Shown: piece after piece, positions 45,311 through 56,379 of the stretch
How the letters are laid out: each line of letters opens with the position of its first letter
How positions within the stretch are numbered: the stretch's first letter is position 1
From: Kryptolebias marmoratus
Taxonomy: Eukaryota > Chordata > Actinopteri > Cyprinodontiformes > Rivulidae
Assembly: GCF_001649575.2 (NCBI RefSeq)
Contig: NC_051433.1
Span: 6,635,883-6,699,882, forward strand
Direction: 5' to 3'
DNA length: 64,000 nucleotides
Position numbers and translations under genes: made by a program
The notes under the pieces: model-generated
The model's database searches: none
What the model was told of the DNA's origin: nothing
The model's input: the letters and a program-made list of their open reading frames with translations, nothing else

Positions 45311-46095
45311 TTAAAGGCCTAGCATTCCTTAAATAATCCTAGATCATATCTCACATGGTTTGTTAGAATGTTTTATAAATGACTGTCAGCTAAGTTCATG
45401 CCAATTTTTTACTTAATATCTGTAAAATTCACTCAGGTATAGTCATTTTTGTGTTGGCTAAGGCTGATTTGCGGTGGCAGCCATCTTAAATTGGAATAAC
45501 TCTAAAAGTTAATTAGGTGTAGATGTCAACCCAGTGATTACTTCCTGCGAGTTTCAGTGAAATCTGTCTGGTGGTTTATGAGATATTTTGTGAACAGAGT
45601 TGACTCCAGCAGTAAATGCCAAAGATGTTGCACAATGTGTTGCACTCAGAGTACAAGCTGGGAACAATGCTCTGCCACTACCACACACAATTTTAGCTCT
45701 GTGTCTTTAAAAATTGCTGAGTTATAGCTGTTTTTCTTTTTCATAAAAGTAGTTGGATGTGGCGACCATCTTGAATTAGGTTGAGTCCCAAAGTTAATTA
45801 GTTGTGGATGTACATTCAGTGATGATTTCAAAAAAGTTTCATGACAGTTTGTCCAGTGGTTCATGAGACATTATGGTAACAGACAGACAAAGTTGTGCCC
45901 AAATAGTTCTTGAAAAAATTTTAATCAAAGTTCCAGCATGATTCGTTAGCACTCAGCGTATTTGACTGGGATCAGTCATAGCTACTGCCACACCAAATTT
46001 AAGGTAAATATCTTCAAAGTTGACTGGGTTATAAACCCTTATGTGTTTTTAAGGTCAGTTGCCTTGTGTTGCCATCTTGAATCAGTTTGACTGTT
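45311..46095 (+). repeat. Dispersed repeat family A, copy 4, with three tandem core units
   Basis: Left edge 'ATTAAAGGCCTAGCATTCCT'. The core sequence recurs three times: CCATCTTAAATTGG (45481), CCATCTTGAATTAGG (45766) and CCATCTTGAATC (46072), spaced 285 and 306 bp. The first two cores are each followed by 'AAGTTAATTAG-TGT(A/G)GATGT', a GATTA/GATGA word, 'GTTTCA' and 'ATGAGA-ATT'; the third is truncated. The family is thus built from diverged tandem monomers. On the other strand the cores read ATTCAAGATGG, a YY1-like word. Confidence 0.85.
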
Positions 46096-46239
46096 TAGAT
46101 ATACAGTATATTAAAAAGCTCCACAGTCTTGTCTAAATTTAATCACATCTGTATCAAACAGATGAAATTCCAGATTATTGTTTTAATATGGCAGTTAAAA
46201 AACAAATGGTTGTCGCAGCAACACAGTGGCACCTTTATG
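46096..46239. other. Unassigned noncoding spacer
   Basis: Unique sequence. Confidence 0.5.
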
Positions 46240-46520
46240 CCTTGTGTTTGTGATAACTTCTATCGCAGTCATGTCCTTTTCTTATCCAACCAGTCAGCAT
46301 TCAGCCTACACAACACACCGCCATGGCGGGATGACATGCTGTAGGTTTTAGGTGGGACTGCATCTGAACACCTCTCTTATGCCTCTGCGTTGGCTGAATT
46401 CCCATAATCCTTCACTTTGCCCGGGGTGAGAGCTTGACAAACAGATCCAAACAAGCAACCATAAATCAAGCACATGTCAGACTCACTACATGTTTTGACA
46501 GACCCGGAGTATCTGTTGTC
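46240..46520. promoter_or_regulatory. Possible conserved noncoding element with CCGCCATGGCGG palindrome
   Basis: GC-balanced unique block. At 46318-46329 a perfect 12-bp palindrome (CCGCCATGGCGG) holds two head-to-head ATGGCGG words, the core of YY1 sites. No coding signal. Confidence 0.35.
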
Positions 46521-46857
46521 CTGAGATGAGAACTCGGCAGAGAAGTGGATAAAGCATTTATTTCAGAAAAGTACTTTTCTTTTATTCAGCTGAGTCTAAT
46601 CACCTTTTAATGAGGGAGTACTTGAATACTTACTGAAGTCAAACTAATTATTGCTTAATGTATTAAAAAAAAGCCTGTGAAACGTTTTTAATACTATATT
46701 AATATTATATTGACATGATATTTGTGTTAAAATAGGAATTTATTATTGTGGTTGTCTGAGATAAAAATATGTTTAATTTGTTTTATTGCAAAGAGGAAAC
46801 ATAAAAAAATTCAAGGTAATATGTTTTATTGTCTAAATCAACTGGCATCTATCCTTG
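46521..46857. other. AT-rich noncoding stretch
   Basis: No recognised feature. Confidence 0.55.
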
Positions 46858-47573
46858 TTATCACCTGCCGCTGAAGGCAAAATGGTGATAATGTTTTTAC
46901 CAGAGGCTGTGTGTGTCTTCATGTCTGTAGCTTTAGTGAAATATCTCATAAACCAGAGGGCCAATTTTATTTAAACTCTCAGAAAGTAATCATTGAATGT
47001 ACAACTACAACTGAATAACTTTTGAAGGCAACACCATTTAAAATGGCTACCACAGCCACAAAAATGACTTAACGTAACAGTCGATTTCACAGATACTGAG
47101 CTAGAGTCAATGCTAACACATACAAACTAATTCTGCAAGATCTGTTTTTAAAACTTTGCCATTAACTACTGGAGTCAATTGTGTTTGTCTGTTAGCAAAA
47201 TATTTCATGAACCGTAAATTAATTTTAATGAAACTCTCATAATATAATCACCTACTTATCTTGTAGAAACAATCCAGTTCATGATGAGTTTCACAGCTGA
47301 CTGATCTTAGGAAATACAAACATGTCTATAACTCAACTAGTTTTACAGATGATGAGCTAAACCTTAGTGTCATAGTAGCTAAGGGTCGTTCACAACACAT
47401 CCTCTGATCACGAACACATCTCACCTGAAACTGCACATAAGTTCACATAAAAGGTTTGACCATTGTGGCTGTAACTCCATCCCTTCTCAACATAAGATGA
47501 TTTTAGTTTGAAACTCTAGCATGGCAGGCGGCAGGCAATATGAGTTCCTTCTAAGATTTCTAGCCCTTTAATA
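46858..47573 (-). repeat. Dispersed repeat family A, copy 5 (reverse, most complete)
   Basis: The longest copy, about 716 bp. Reversed left edge 'TTCTAGCCCTTTAAT' ends at 47573. Reversed cores lie near 47041 (AAATGGCTACCACAGCC) and 47278 (GTTCATGATGAGTTTCACAG). At the other end is a hairpin, TTATCACC/GGTGATAA (46858-46865 and 46884-46891), which probably marks the element's 3' end. No coding region. Confidence 0.85.
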
Positions 47574-47829
47574 GATATACTTTTTTGACAAGAACATTAG
47601 GTGAAGGGGGGTCAGTGATATGCAACAAGTGTCGTGCAGTTGGACTCAAACCTCAGCCATAAGTCAATGTTTAAATCTCTGTACATCGGCCACATCCTCT
47701 TCCATTGAGTTACCAAGGTGCCCTATAGGACAATTTCAACTTGACATCCAGAGATGTCTGACTGGCAGAAAGTTCAACTTGGTGTCATCATGTATTTATT
47801 ATATTAATATCTTATGTAAACTGATTTAA
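47574..47829. other. Unassigned noncoding stretch
   Basis: Unique sequence; no feature. Confidence 0.5.
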
Positions 47830-48200
47830 AGGGGGAGACTTTAACTGGAAGGTGATGGCATTAACACCCTTCAAATCTCTCTTTAACACCTCCTCCAACT
47901 TCCTCCCCTTCTATCAGCTAACAGTTTAATCTGAAACTCAAGCCTCGGGTTGCAAAAGTCACTCTACATCTTGTCAGGACAATATTTTCACTGCCTCTTT
48001 TTCCCAGCGGCAATGACCTTCCCATGTCTCTCTGATCTGTGCAGCAAAGACACCCAGTTCATGTTGACAGGGCTGCAAAAGGCAGCCAGCCATAACTTAA
48101 TCCATTCTAGCTCTCCTCTGCTTTGGCCTGAGATGTTCAAGGTGCTGCTTGAGTTCCCTCTCCACATAAAAAAAGAAGAAAAAAAAGTTTTCTCCGCCAG
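47830..48200. promoter_or_regulatory. Possible conserved noncoding element
   Basis: GC-balanced, repeat-free block with pyrimidine-rich stretches and 'CAGCTAACAGTTTAATCTG'. The plus frame at 47950-48204 is unrecognised. Confidence 0.35.
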
Positions 48201-48656
48201 CTAATATATTACTCTAAAAGTAAGATGCTACTAAAGGTTGGGGAGGTTTTTACACCTGACAGAAGCAGAGCTATTCTTTTCTTTCATGCTATGTAACTAA
48301 AACTGTCAATTTTCTCTGACCTTCTCTTTGATATTTTCAGGCTGTGTTTGGAAAAGTGTGCATGGATTCAATTTGCCCGAATGGTCTTATGTTCAGCTAA
48401 AAATTGGGAACAAATAACATTTTTACTGTGGAAAACAATATTTAGAGCAGAAAACTAATTTTTGTCTCAGATAATAAACTGATTTCAAATTGTAATTCAC
48501 ATTTCATTAAGTCTGCACACAGCTGGTAAATTAGCTTTGAGTCACATTCACTGTAAGGGCTAAAAGATGACAAAATATTATCTTTTGGGTTTTATTCTCA
48601 GATTGAGGTAATGCTATTCATTAAAATTGATGAATAAATCAAATCTGAATACAAAA
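48201..48656. other. Unassigned AT-rich noncoding stretch
   Basis: No recognised feature. Confidence 0.5.
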
Positions 48657-49062
48657 TAAAGGCCTTACATAGAAGCTTTTTTTTTACTAAAATGCAGCTC
48701 CTTTGCTGCCTTTCATGCTAATTCTTTTCAACTAAAATCATCTTGTGTTGAGAAATGACAGCAGTAAAGTGTTTTTGGTCAAACATTTAAAGTAACATTA
48801 TGAGTAATTCCATGCACTTGCTATATTGTGGATGATCTCAGATAATCTGTTAACACAGGGAGTATGTATGCCAGCCACTACCACATCAGACTTTTACTCA
48901 ATTTCTGTAAAATTCATTGAAGTATAGTCATTTATGTGTAGTTGATTTGCTGTGGTGGCCATCTTAAACTGGGTTCATGAGATTCATGAGATATTTTGCT
49001 AACAGTACAGGCAAACAAACACAATCACACAGGAAAAAATGTTACTGCCCTACCTTTGCATT
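48657..49062 (+). repeat. Dispersed repeat family A, copy 6
   Basis: Starts with a degraded edge ('AAAGGCCTTACATAG'), continues with 'ACTAAAATCATCTTGTGTTG' as in copies 3 and 5, and has one core (GGCCATCTTAAACTGGG, 48957-48973). It then jumps directly to 'TGAGATATTTTGCTAACAGT' and a degraded distal end. The part between core and distal end is deleted. Confidence 0.8.
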
Positions 49063-49736
49063 TAACAGCAAGAGAAAATTACCAAATATTTTCTTTGAAA
49101 TACTTATTTTTAGTGGCTTTCTAGACCTTAATGTCATGCATTAATCACTTCCCATTCCAGTTCTGTGTTAGCTAAAAACATAACAGCTGTAGACTGTTGC
49201 ACTTTATACAACTTCATTCCTGTAAGGCAAAACCAGCAGGATTGATTGGTGTTCGTACTTGAAAATGACAACTAAAGGTGTGTGTATGTTGCGCCTTGTT
49301 GCTGGTGGGCCAGTCAGAGCTTCTCTCCGGATCTCTCCACAGATGGAGAAGAGCGCCCCAGGTAGGTCGAGACCCAACCAAGGATATGAAACAGGGATGA
49401 CCAGGCTCCCACCGGAAGATAACAGAGGAACTAAGGGATTGTGGGATCTGTGCTACAATAGATAATTAGTCGTGAACATCTGTTGTTGAAGTTTCTGCGA
49501 TACCTTGTGGGCCACAGATTTTAAATCACTTTTTGACTTAGAGCAGAGAGTGCACAACTCCAGATAATGGAAATGATCAATCATATGTGTTTATCATTGA
49601 GGTCCATTTTAGCTTCTGTCAATGTGATCAAAACATAAAACTTATTTAAACAGAATTAAATATAAAGAACAAGTCTGAACTCACAAAGACAGTATTGTTT
49701 TTACCTTAAAGTTTAATCTCATCTCAGGTTTTAGTG
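49063..49736. other. Unique stretch with a microexon-like signal
   Basis: 49290-49490 is GC-richer. Within it CTCTCCACAG|ATGG and CCCCAG|GTAGGT bracket 19 nt (49343-49361), a good acceptor and a good donor. No other exon supports it. The remainder is AT-rich and unassigned. Confidence 0.3.
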
Positions 49737-50055
49737 TAATGGTAAAGGGTCCACTTTTATTTGGCACCTTTTAAACCTCTCTAGGTTCTGCAAAGTGCTT
49801 TCCAGAGTTTCTCATTCACCCATTCATACACACACACCCACACACTATGAGTGCTTTCTAATATACATTTTACACACAGCACATTTTACTGAATATTCTC
49901 ATTCATACTCTGATAAGCATATTGGTGGGCAGTGGGTGGTACACTGTCCTCTCCAAGGACACTTCAGCATGCTGCAGGGCTGGGGATTGAAGCTCTGACC
50001 TTCCAACTGGAAGACAACCATCCTGCCTCTGGGCCGGGCTGCCCCCACAAGTGTG
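49737..50055 (-). mobile_element. tRNA-type SINE (reverse orientation)
   Basis: On the minus strand it reads GGCAGCCCGGCCCAGAGGCA at the head, then GGTCAGAGCTTCAATCCCC (B-box region), AAGTGTCCTTGGAGAGGACA and the tail word AAAGCACTTT. This order matches fish tRNA-derived SINEs and the copy at 30895-31168. A CA-rich simple run lies inside (49828-49846). Confidence 0.8.
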
Positions 50056-50559
50056 TCACTCGTGTGACTGTCAACAATTTTCTGTGCTTTTCTATTTTAG
50101 GTATAAACATAAATTTGCAAATTGCTTGACTTGAAGGGTAGGATATTTATAAATTTTATGTTGGGATTCATTTCTAAAATATTTGATGAAAAACATCATG
50201 TAAGTAACATCAGGAAGAGAATCAGCATTGCAAACAGCTTTATAGAGGATGGTAGAGATTTTAAATTAAAAAGATACTTAAGATCAGTAAGACAACCAGC
50301 TTGACTTTATATGTACTGACTGAGTTTATTGTGTCTCGTTCAGTTCTACATTATGTTGTTTGGCTAGAAAGCCACTGACAAAGACAGAAATAAAACCAGA
50401 GTCAACAAAGTCCTTGTTTCCTAAGCTTTATAGAGTTCCTACAGTGATGCAGGTTAGGTTACACTATTTTATTCAGTTTAGCTTCTTTTGGACTGAGTTC
50501 CTGCTGTTTGTAGATCAAACATTTTGATATTGGTCTTTTAAATACTGCATAAAATCTAA
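50056..50559. other. Unassigned AT-rich noncoding stretch
   Basis: No recognised feature. Confidence 0.5.
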
Positions 50560-50830
50560 AACACGATGGAACAGATCAGCACTGTGCAACAACAGAACAT
50601 TTTCAGAAAAGTATGGAGGAAGGTAAGAAATCCCCCTGCATCTCACCATAAGTTGATTTGTTTACTCTCTACCACAGGAGATATTAGAGCTGTATACTCT
50701 GGAAGCCCAGCCAAGTTGACCTACGATGACCACCAGTGTTACAGAACACAGGTGATCTAGCTGGACCTCAGAGGACTAAATAACATTTTAGACCATCAAC
50801 GCTCCCTTCAGCAAAATGAAAATCAATTTA
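50560..50830. promoter_or_regulatory. Unique block with splice-like signals
   Basis: ATG at 50566 opens MEQISTVQQQNIFRKVWRK, ending at a donor-like GGAAG|GTAAGA (about 50622). TACTCTCTACCACAG|GAG (about 50678) is a good acceptor and ACACAG|GTGATC (about 50751) a donor-like end. The implied first intron would be only about 55 nt, short for a fish. Either a CNE or an unrecognised exon pair. Confidence 0.2.
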
Positions 50831-51049
50831 GTCCATCTACGTCAAAGAGAAAAATGAAAGCACTTTAATTTTAACATCATTTTCAAGTTTCCTTAAACGT
50901 TGCTCTGGGATTGCCTTGTGCCTGGTGCAACATGACTAACCATTAGCAAAGGAATAGATTCTATTTAGATTGTTGAAAAATAAAGTAAATAAATAAATAA
51001 ATGCTCAGTTATGAATAGCAAAATGGGTCCAAGGAGAAAAAGGCAGTTA
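50831..51049. other. Unassigned noncoding spacer
   Basis: AT-rich, with an AAAT run near 50985-51001. Confidence 0.5.
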
Positions 51050-51440
51050 GAAATTCATCAGCGTTTCATTTTAGCGTGCCTGCTTCTCCCTTTCTGCACA
51101 TTCAGCTCATTGCAAACCTCACTCCTATTAACACATTTGCTGGCTGTCAGAGGAAGAAGTTGAAATTTTCACCTTTTGATCAACCCCCTCCCCCTGTCTG
51201 TTGACACCCACTCACCCACCCACTTCTCTCTTTTTTTTTTTCTTTCCTTTGCTCTGTCTGCTCCACAAGTTCCACAAAAGATAATTTCCTTTTCAAATTA
51301 CAGCAGACCCCTTCACTGACCCGGGGGCATAGTGATAATGCAGTGTGGGAGCTGAGAGCGTCTCTGATGAGGAGCAAGAGCAAATGCACAGGCCAGCACT
51401 AAAGTCAACATCATACTCGGACACTGAACAGCTTTAGACT
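51050..51440. promoter_or_regulatory. Possible conserved noncoding element
   Basis: GC-balanced sequence on both sides of a C/T-rich run (51182-51250). It includes 'CTCCTATTAACACATTTGCT' and 'GGCATAGTGATAATGCAGTG'. No coding signal. Confidence 0.4.
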
Positions 51441-51889
51441 TCCTGAACAGGTTGGTTAAGTTAGATTCATCTACTGGGCTTTGCTTTAACCCTTACATAC
51501 TGTTCATATTTAATACCTTAATAGAATGGGCCAGATCAATTTTGACCCAAGCCAAGAATTCCCTCATAATAATTGTCTATACAGAATATTAACTACAGAT
51601 CTATTTAAAAGGTACAAACAGCCTATCTGGCAATAATACCTGGATGATTAATCCTTCATTAATGTTTCTGAGAGTAGAAAGAGTGTACTTTTTGGGGTTT
51701 TACACCACTTGTTTTTGGATAAAAACATCCAATATCACACAATATCCTGCCCTGTTTGACTTTAGACCTGTCTAATGTAGGCATGTAGGTCAGTCACATA
51801 CATGATCTTCCATTATTATACTGTTTAATCCCTTACATATTTGTCAGAATCAGAATCGTTGTCATTTCAATGACATTTTTTTCAGCGGA
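51441..51889. other. Unassigned noncoding stretch
   Basis: AT-rich. The TTAACCCTT word at 51487 superficially resembles a piggyBac end but has no partner. Confidence 0.5.
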
Positions 51890-52180
51890 TGACGGGAGGA
51901 ATAGCTGGAATGGTGACAAAATGTCAGACGCATGGGAAGTAGCCAGTCCTGTGGGCTCTGGAGTCATTCGACATTACATCCTATCCCATGCCATCTGGCC
52001 TGCAACTTGATTTAGAAATGAGGACCAACTGATGGTATTGTGTTTTTGACACAAATGTCTCCCTTGCTGCCTACTTCTCTCCCTCAGAGTCATTTTCATC
52101 AGAAGTAATTTGAGTTTTCCTCCATTTCACCTTTCTCTGACACATCTTTTTCCAAGTTGCTAACTGCTTCTCACCTTGAA
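51890..52180. promoter_or_regulatory. Possible conserved noncoding element
   Basis: GC-balanced and repeat-free, including 'GGATGACGGGAGGAATAGCT' and 'CATCAGAAGTAATTTGAG'. Confidence 0.35.
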
Positions 52181-52839
52181 AGATCAGATCCAGGACCTCT
52201 TGCTGTCGTAACCTCAATCACTGAAACAGCAACTCAGGTCCCTTTATAATGTTACAAGAGGTTCAGGGGTCATAAAATTATACATTGCAGATGCAGACCT
52301 TGTGTCTGTGTCGAGGGCCCCCCATACTATACATTTATGGAACAGAGGTCAGTCACGAGATCTGCACCTGCAGTGTGACAAAATAATCTTGTTAGTGTGT
52401 GTGTCATTTACAATATATGATCCTTCCTATACAGTTTTATTCATCCATTATTTTGAGATTCCTCTATATCAAATACTAGCAGGTGCTTGTCTCTGCAGGA
52501 AACTGGGCCAATGTGATAGGAGCACAAACAGATTCCCTAAAACCATCATTTCCCTTGGTTCGACCAACACTGCTGGATCTGAAATCCATTTTAATAAATG
52601 CAGGTAAAATTTGACCTGTAACAGCTTCAATCTGCAAAGATTTATTGCAACTGTGCAAAAGCAAAAAAATTCTAAATATTGTAACTTTTGTGTTTTGGCT
52701 CACTTTAGGAATAGTTGTCAAATTTCAGGCTGAAAGAATAACATTTAAGGTTATTTTTAGAGCTGGCAAATATCAAAACAGGTGAAATTTGACAGTATTT
52801 AAAAGAAAAGAAAAAAAAACTCAGTATGATTAAATGACA
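52181..52839. other. Unassigned noncoding stretch
   Basis: Overlapping open frames of 81-101 codons (52302-52721) on both strands without recognised domains; otherwise ordinary sequence. Confidence 0.45.
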
Positions 52840-53150
52840 GTTGCTTCACAAAGTCTAGCTGGTGGCGTATGTGTGAGTACAGTATGTGATGCTGTAAATA
52901 GCAAGAGAAAAAAAAAACTGTTTTTGATAGGAAGCCGTAGCAGAACGTGTGAATGACTTGCCAAAGCAGCTTGCGGGGCTGTGTTGTGATTCATAAAGTA
53001 ATCGCCTCTCAGTCCAGTCAGGCATGAGAAACACAGAGAGGAGGACGTGTCAGGTACAGGAAGGAATTCTTTGATCTTAGAATTCAAGGCATCTACGTCT
53101 TGCCTTGAGCAGGATAATCCCATTATGCCTCAGGTCACAGCGGTGCACAC
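52840..53150. promoter_or_regulatory. Possible conserved noncoding element
   Basis: GC-balanced unique block with a small hairpin GAATTCT/AGAATTC (about 53064-53085). A 97-codon minus frame (52830-53123) is unrecognised. Confidence 0.35.
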
Positions 53151-55239
53151 ACAAAGAGGTGCAACTCACCTCAAAATAAACTGCTTACAGTTTGACTGGA
53201 AGAGCAGAAACAACCATCAGAAATAACATCACACTCCAACCCAAACTGAATTAGAACATCCAATTTATGGGGGGGAAAAAAGTAACTCAGATATTGAAAA
53301 GAGAGAACACCCCGATTAGATTGGGAAGAAAAAAAAATTCAAGACGCACTTTTACAGTTCATCTGGGTGTACGTGAGATTGAGCGGTTTTTCATTACAGT
53401 CTGTCAGCTTTCATTATGAATCGAAAAAATCTAATTTTGCTTGGTGTATCTGACAGTGTTTCAAACTAATTTATCCTGTCAAGAAGAACCCCTTGTAAAC
53501 CCACCAGATGGTGTTTGTGTAAGTGAGCATTTTGTTTTGGTGTCCATATTTTGTACGGTGCAAGACCCTTTGTGATTTAGACCACTGTTTTGTTTTTGTT
53601 TGTTTACTTTAGAAGAAAGAGAATTTTCTCAACCCGTATGTATCCGATAACTAACTTGTCTGATTGAGATAAGCCTAAAACAGTGAGACATTTTAAATTA
53701 CCTTAAAATTATAATGATTCCTTATTGATTTTAGATATCAGTCAATTAAAATAGGATAAAAAGGATCCTGGATCTTTGCAATGAAGATGAGCTGATATTT
53801 CGGTCTAATATTGGTAATCCAATAAAAATAGGACCTGTGAGTCAGTGTCATCCACTGAGATGTTGTACATCCCCCTGACCACAGCCAGAAAAAGCCATTT
53901 TACTAATATTATTTTCTGCTTGAGATGGTCAACCAGGGAATTCCTTCTAGGGGGGAGTTATGGGAGGATTTTAATCAACAGCTTCAGAGGCATCAGTCTG
54001 TAAAAAATTGCAATGAAACCAGCTATAAGCAAATAACCAACATACTATAACACACCTGATAGAATTCCATTAGCATGGGATACACAGGAGAAGTTTAATG
54101 TGCAGGATAATTTAAAACCAATTTCAGGATCATTTTCTATGCTGTTAAGATTAAATTGTGGATGAATTGGAAGACTTGTTTGGGAAACTGCAGTATTTAA
54201 AGAACATTTCAAACAAAAATGGATGTAACCACATATGTATCCTTCCAGACATGAGGGAGAAACAACTTGAGTTGAGAAGATTTTCAGCCAAACCGTCATA
54301 TTTGACTGGTTAAATCGCATGAATGAATGAACCACTTACACCAGGGGGATCCAGAACTAACAGCATTTTGTCTAAGTCATGACTGACAATTCTGAAGTCT
54401 GCACTCAGAAGGTAAGTTTGCAAAAGAAAAAAAACCAAAAAACTTTCTGATGCATTTGTCATCCACATGCCAACTGTTTCTGGTGAGAAACACTTTCCAA
54501 AGTAATGATCAAGCTCACTTTTGTGTTCTGAACATGACTTAGAAAGCACAGCAACAACAAAACATGCTATTTTAATTTCTTTTCTTCTTTAAAAACATCT
54601 GGCAATATTTGTTAATGTCATCATTAAAGTTTGTCCATGTGTGGTATGAGAAATTATTGAAGGAAAGAGTGACAAAAATAAATAAAAAATAGGCTAAAAC
54701 TGTGTGCAAAAAATCAATGGCCATGGCAAACGTTCTTTTATAGTGTCATTAATTTATTCTAACTCCGAAATTCGGCTGTTTCAGGAGTGGGTGCTTTTGG
54801 TCTGAATGAAGATATTTTTTTCCCTCGAACACCCTCTACTTCATAATTTCCAGAGGTTCTTTTTCTCCCTCTTTGCTTTAATCTAGAGAAGTGTAGTTGG
54901 AGCTTTATTTGCTTGTTAGAAACCGACTGAGCAAACAGAATCACAATCCAGAAACAAAGCCTGTCAGAACTTTTTTCAGCCAAGATACAATTGAATGCTG
55001 ATTGTATAAGCCAATATTTTCTCCAAGCTAAACACAAGAATCCCTGTGTGAAAACAAATGCAAATCTGGCAGAAAAAAATGTGTGCAAGAGCTCTTGGGA
55101 ATAAGGTGACTCATGGTCCTTTGTATAAAAATCCACCAACACCTACTGACATTTTGTTCTCACTGGGTCACAGCAATTAATGGGGCCCATTTTTGATTGG
55201 CAGAATGTGAAACATGTTGACACATTTATTTCTTCACCT
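53151..55239. other. Long AT-rich noncoding stretch
   Basis: No gene or named repeat. Minus frames at 54045-54549 and 54759-55142 (up to 127 codons) have no recognisable domain, and I treat them as chance or weakly conserved sequence. Confidence 0.5.
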
Positions 55240-56379
55240 TTTTATGGTGTGATGGCCTGACGATGGTGCAGTCAGATTCTGCACTTTTCTGGTACAGCGT
55301 CATATCTCAATTCAAGTGGCACTTAAACCAGCACACAGCTGCACTGAATTATTCAATTTTCATTCATGCTTCCAAATCAAATAATTTATCAGTGAATTGT
55401 TCAATGCCACCAACATAAAAATATTTAGCACTTTAAAAAAAATTCTTATGGAGAAATCCTGTTTGGCTCAACCTTTTGTTGAATTCATTTGTTAGTGAAA
55501 GATAAAACTCTGCTTCATTTGAATTTTTAGTGAATCGCACTTCAGTTTTTTGAACCAATGTCAAAGGTAACTAAAAGTTTTCTAGGAAAAGTAGAAAAAG
55601 GATAAACTCTTTTTATCTTGTGTTATTTTTCAGGTTATATAAGGTATGAAAAGTTTTGTGTAAAAGTGTCTTTTATTGTTTAGAGTTATGGATCTGTTAC
55701 TATTTACGATTCAAGGTACTTGCCGCTTTTGACCTTCATGTGAATCTTCGGCTGTTACGAGCAAATATTAGTCGTGTAATTAAGGTTGTAACTGGCTTGA
55801 ATGGCCAGTGTAAACAAGACCCACAAGAAGGGAAGTTTATGCTTCCCAAGTTTGTGCTTTCTGTGTCACATTTTTTCACATTAGTTCAGAGATCTTTATT
55901 TTATTTTCTAAAAGTTCAGTCATTTCCTCAACACAACCAAAAACAGGAAAGCCCTAATGTTGATTCATTGACTTTGCTGAATATTTAAGTGATAAATGAG
56001 GTATAATGCAGGTTTTACAATACTCTGAAATGTGAATAAATCCTGTAGTTCTCACTTTAACTGCAGCAGCCTGGAAAACATTTGTGTTATGAGGTTATTC
56101 TGTGGTTTTATTTGTGAAAAACATCTATACAGTTTGTGATGGCTGACCTCTGCCCAGCTCGTTTTACTGCTCAAAAGCAGCACACAGAACTGTCAAACCT
56201 CAGATCCACAGTGTGATTTTTAAACACACAGTATGCAATATCCATTACAATTTTGTGAAGGTCTTTTATGACAGAGCAACAAAACCCAGAGGAGCTATGG
56301 TATGAAAAGATCTTTCATTATTAATAGAATATTAGCCCACATAAAGGTGGATGACTAAAGGATTGTGTTTCAACACTGC
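55240..56379. other. Mostly unassigned noncoding stretch
   Basis: A small GC-balanced patch at 55240-55340 could be regulatory; the rest is AT-rich with a 110-codon unrecognised plus frame (55656-55988). Confidence 0.45.

Noticed and set aside
45646..45864. 72-codon minus-strand frame through family A
   Set aside because: Equivalent frames in other copies are broken at different places; the repeat appears noncoding.
51487..51510. TTAACCCTTACATACTG resembling a piggyBac end
   Set aside because: No inverted partner ending in GGGTTAA nearby; the similar word at 51830 is in the same orientation.
54759..55142. 127-codon minus-strand open frame
   Set aside because: No recognised domain, AT-rich context, no splice or promoter support.
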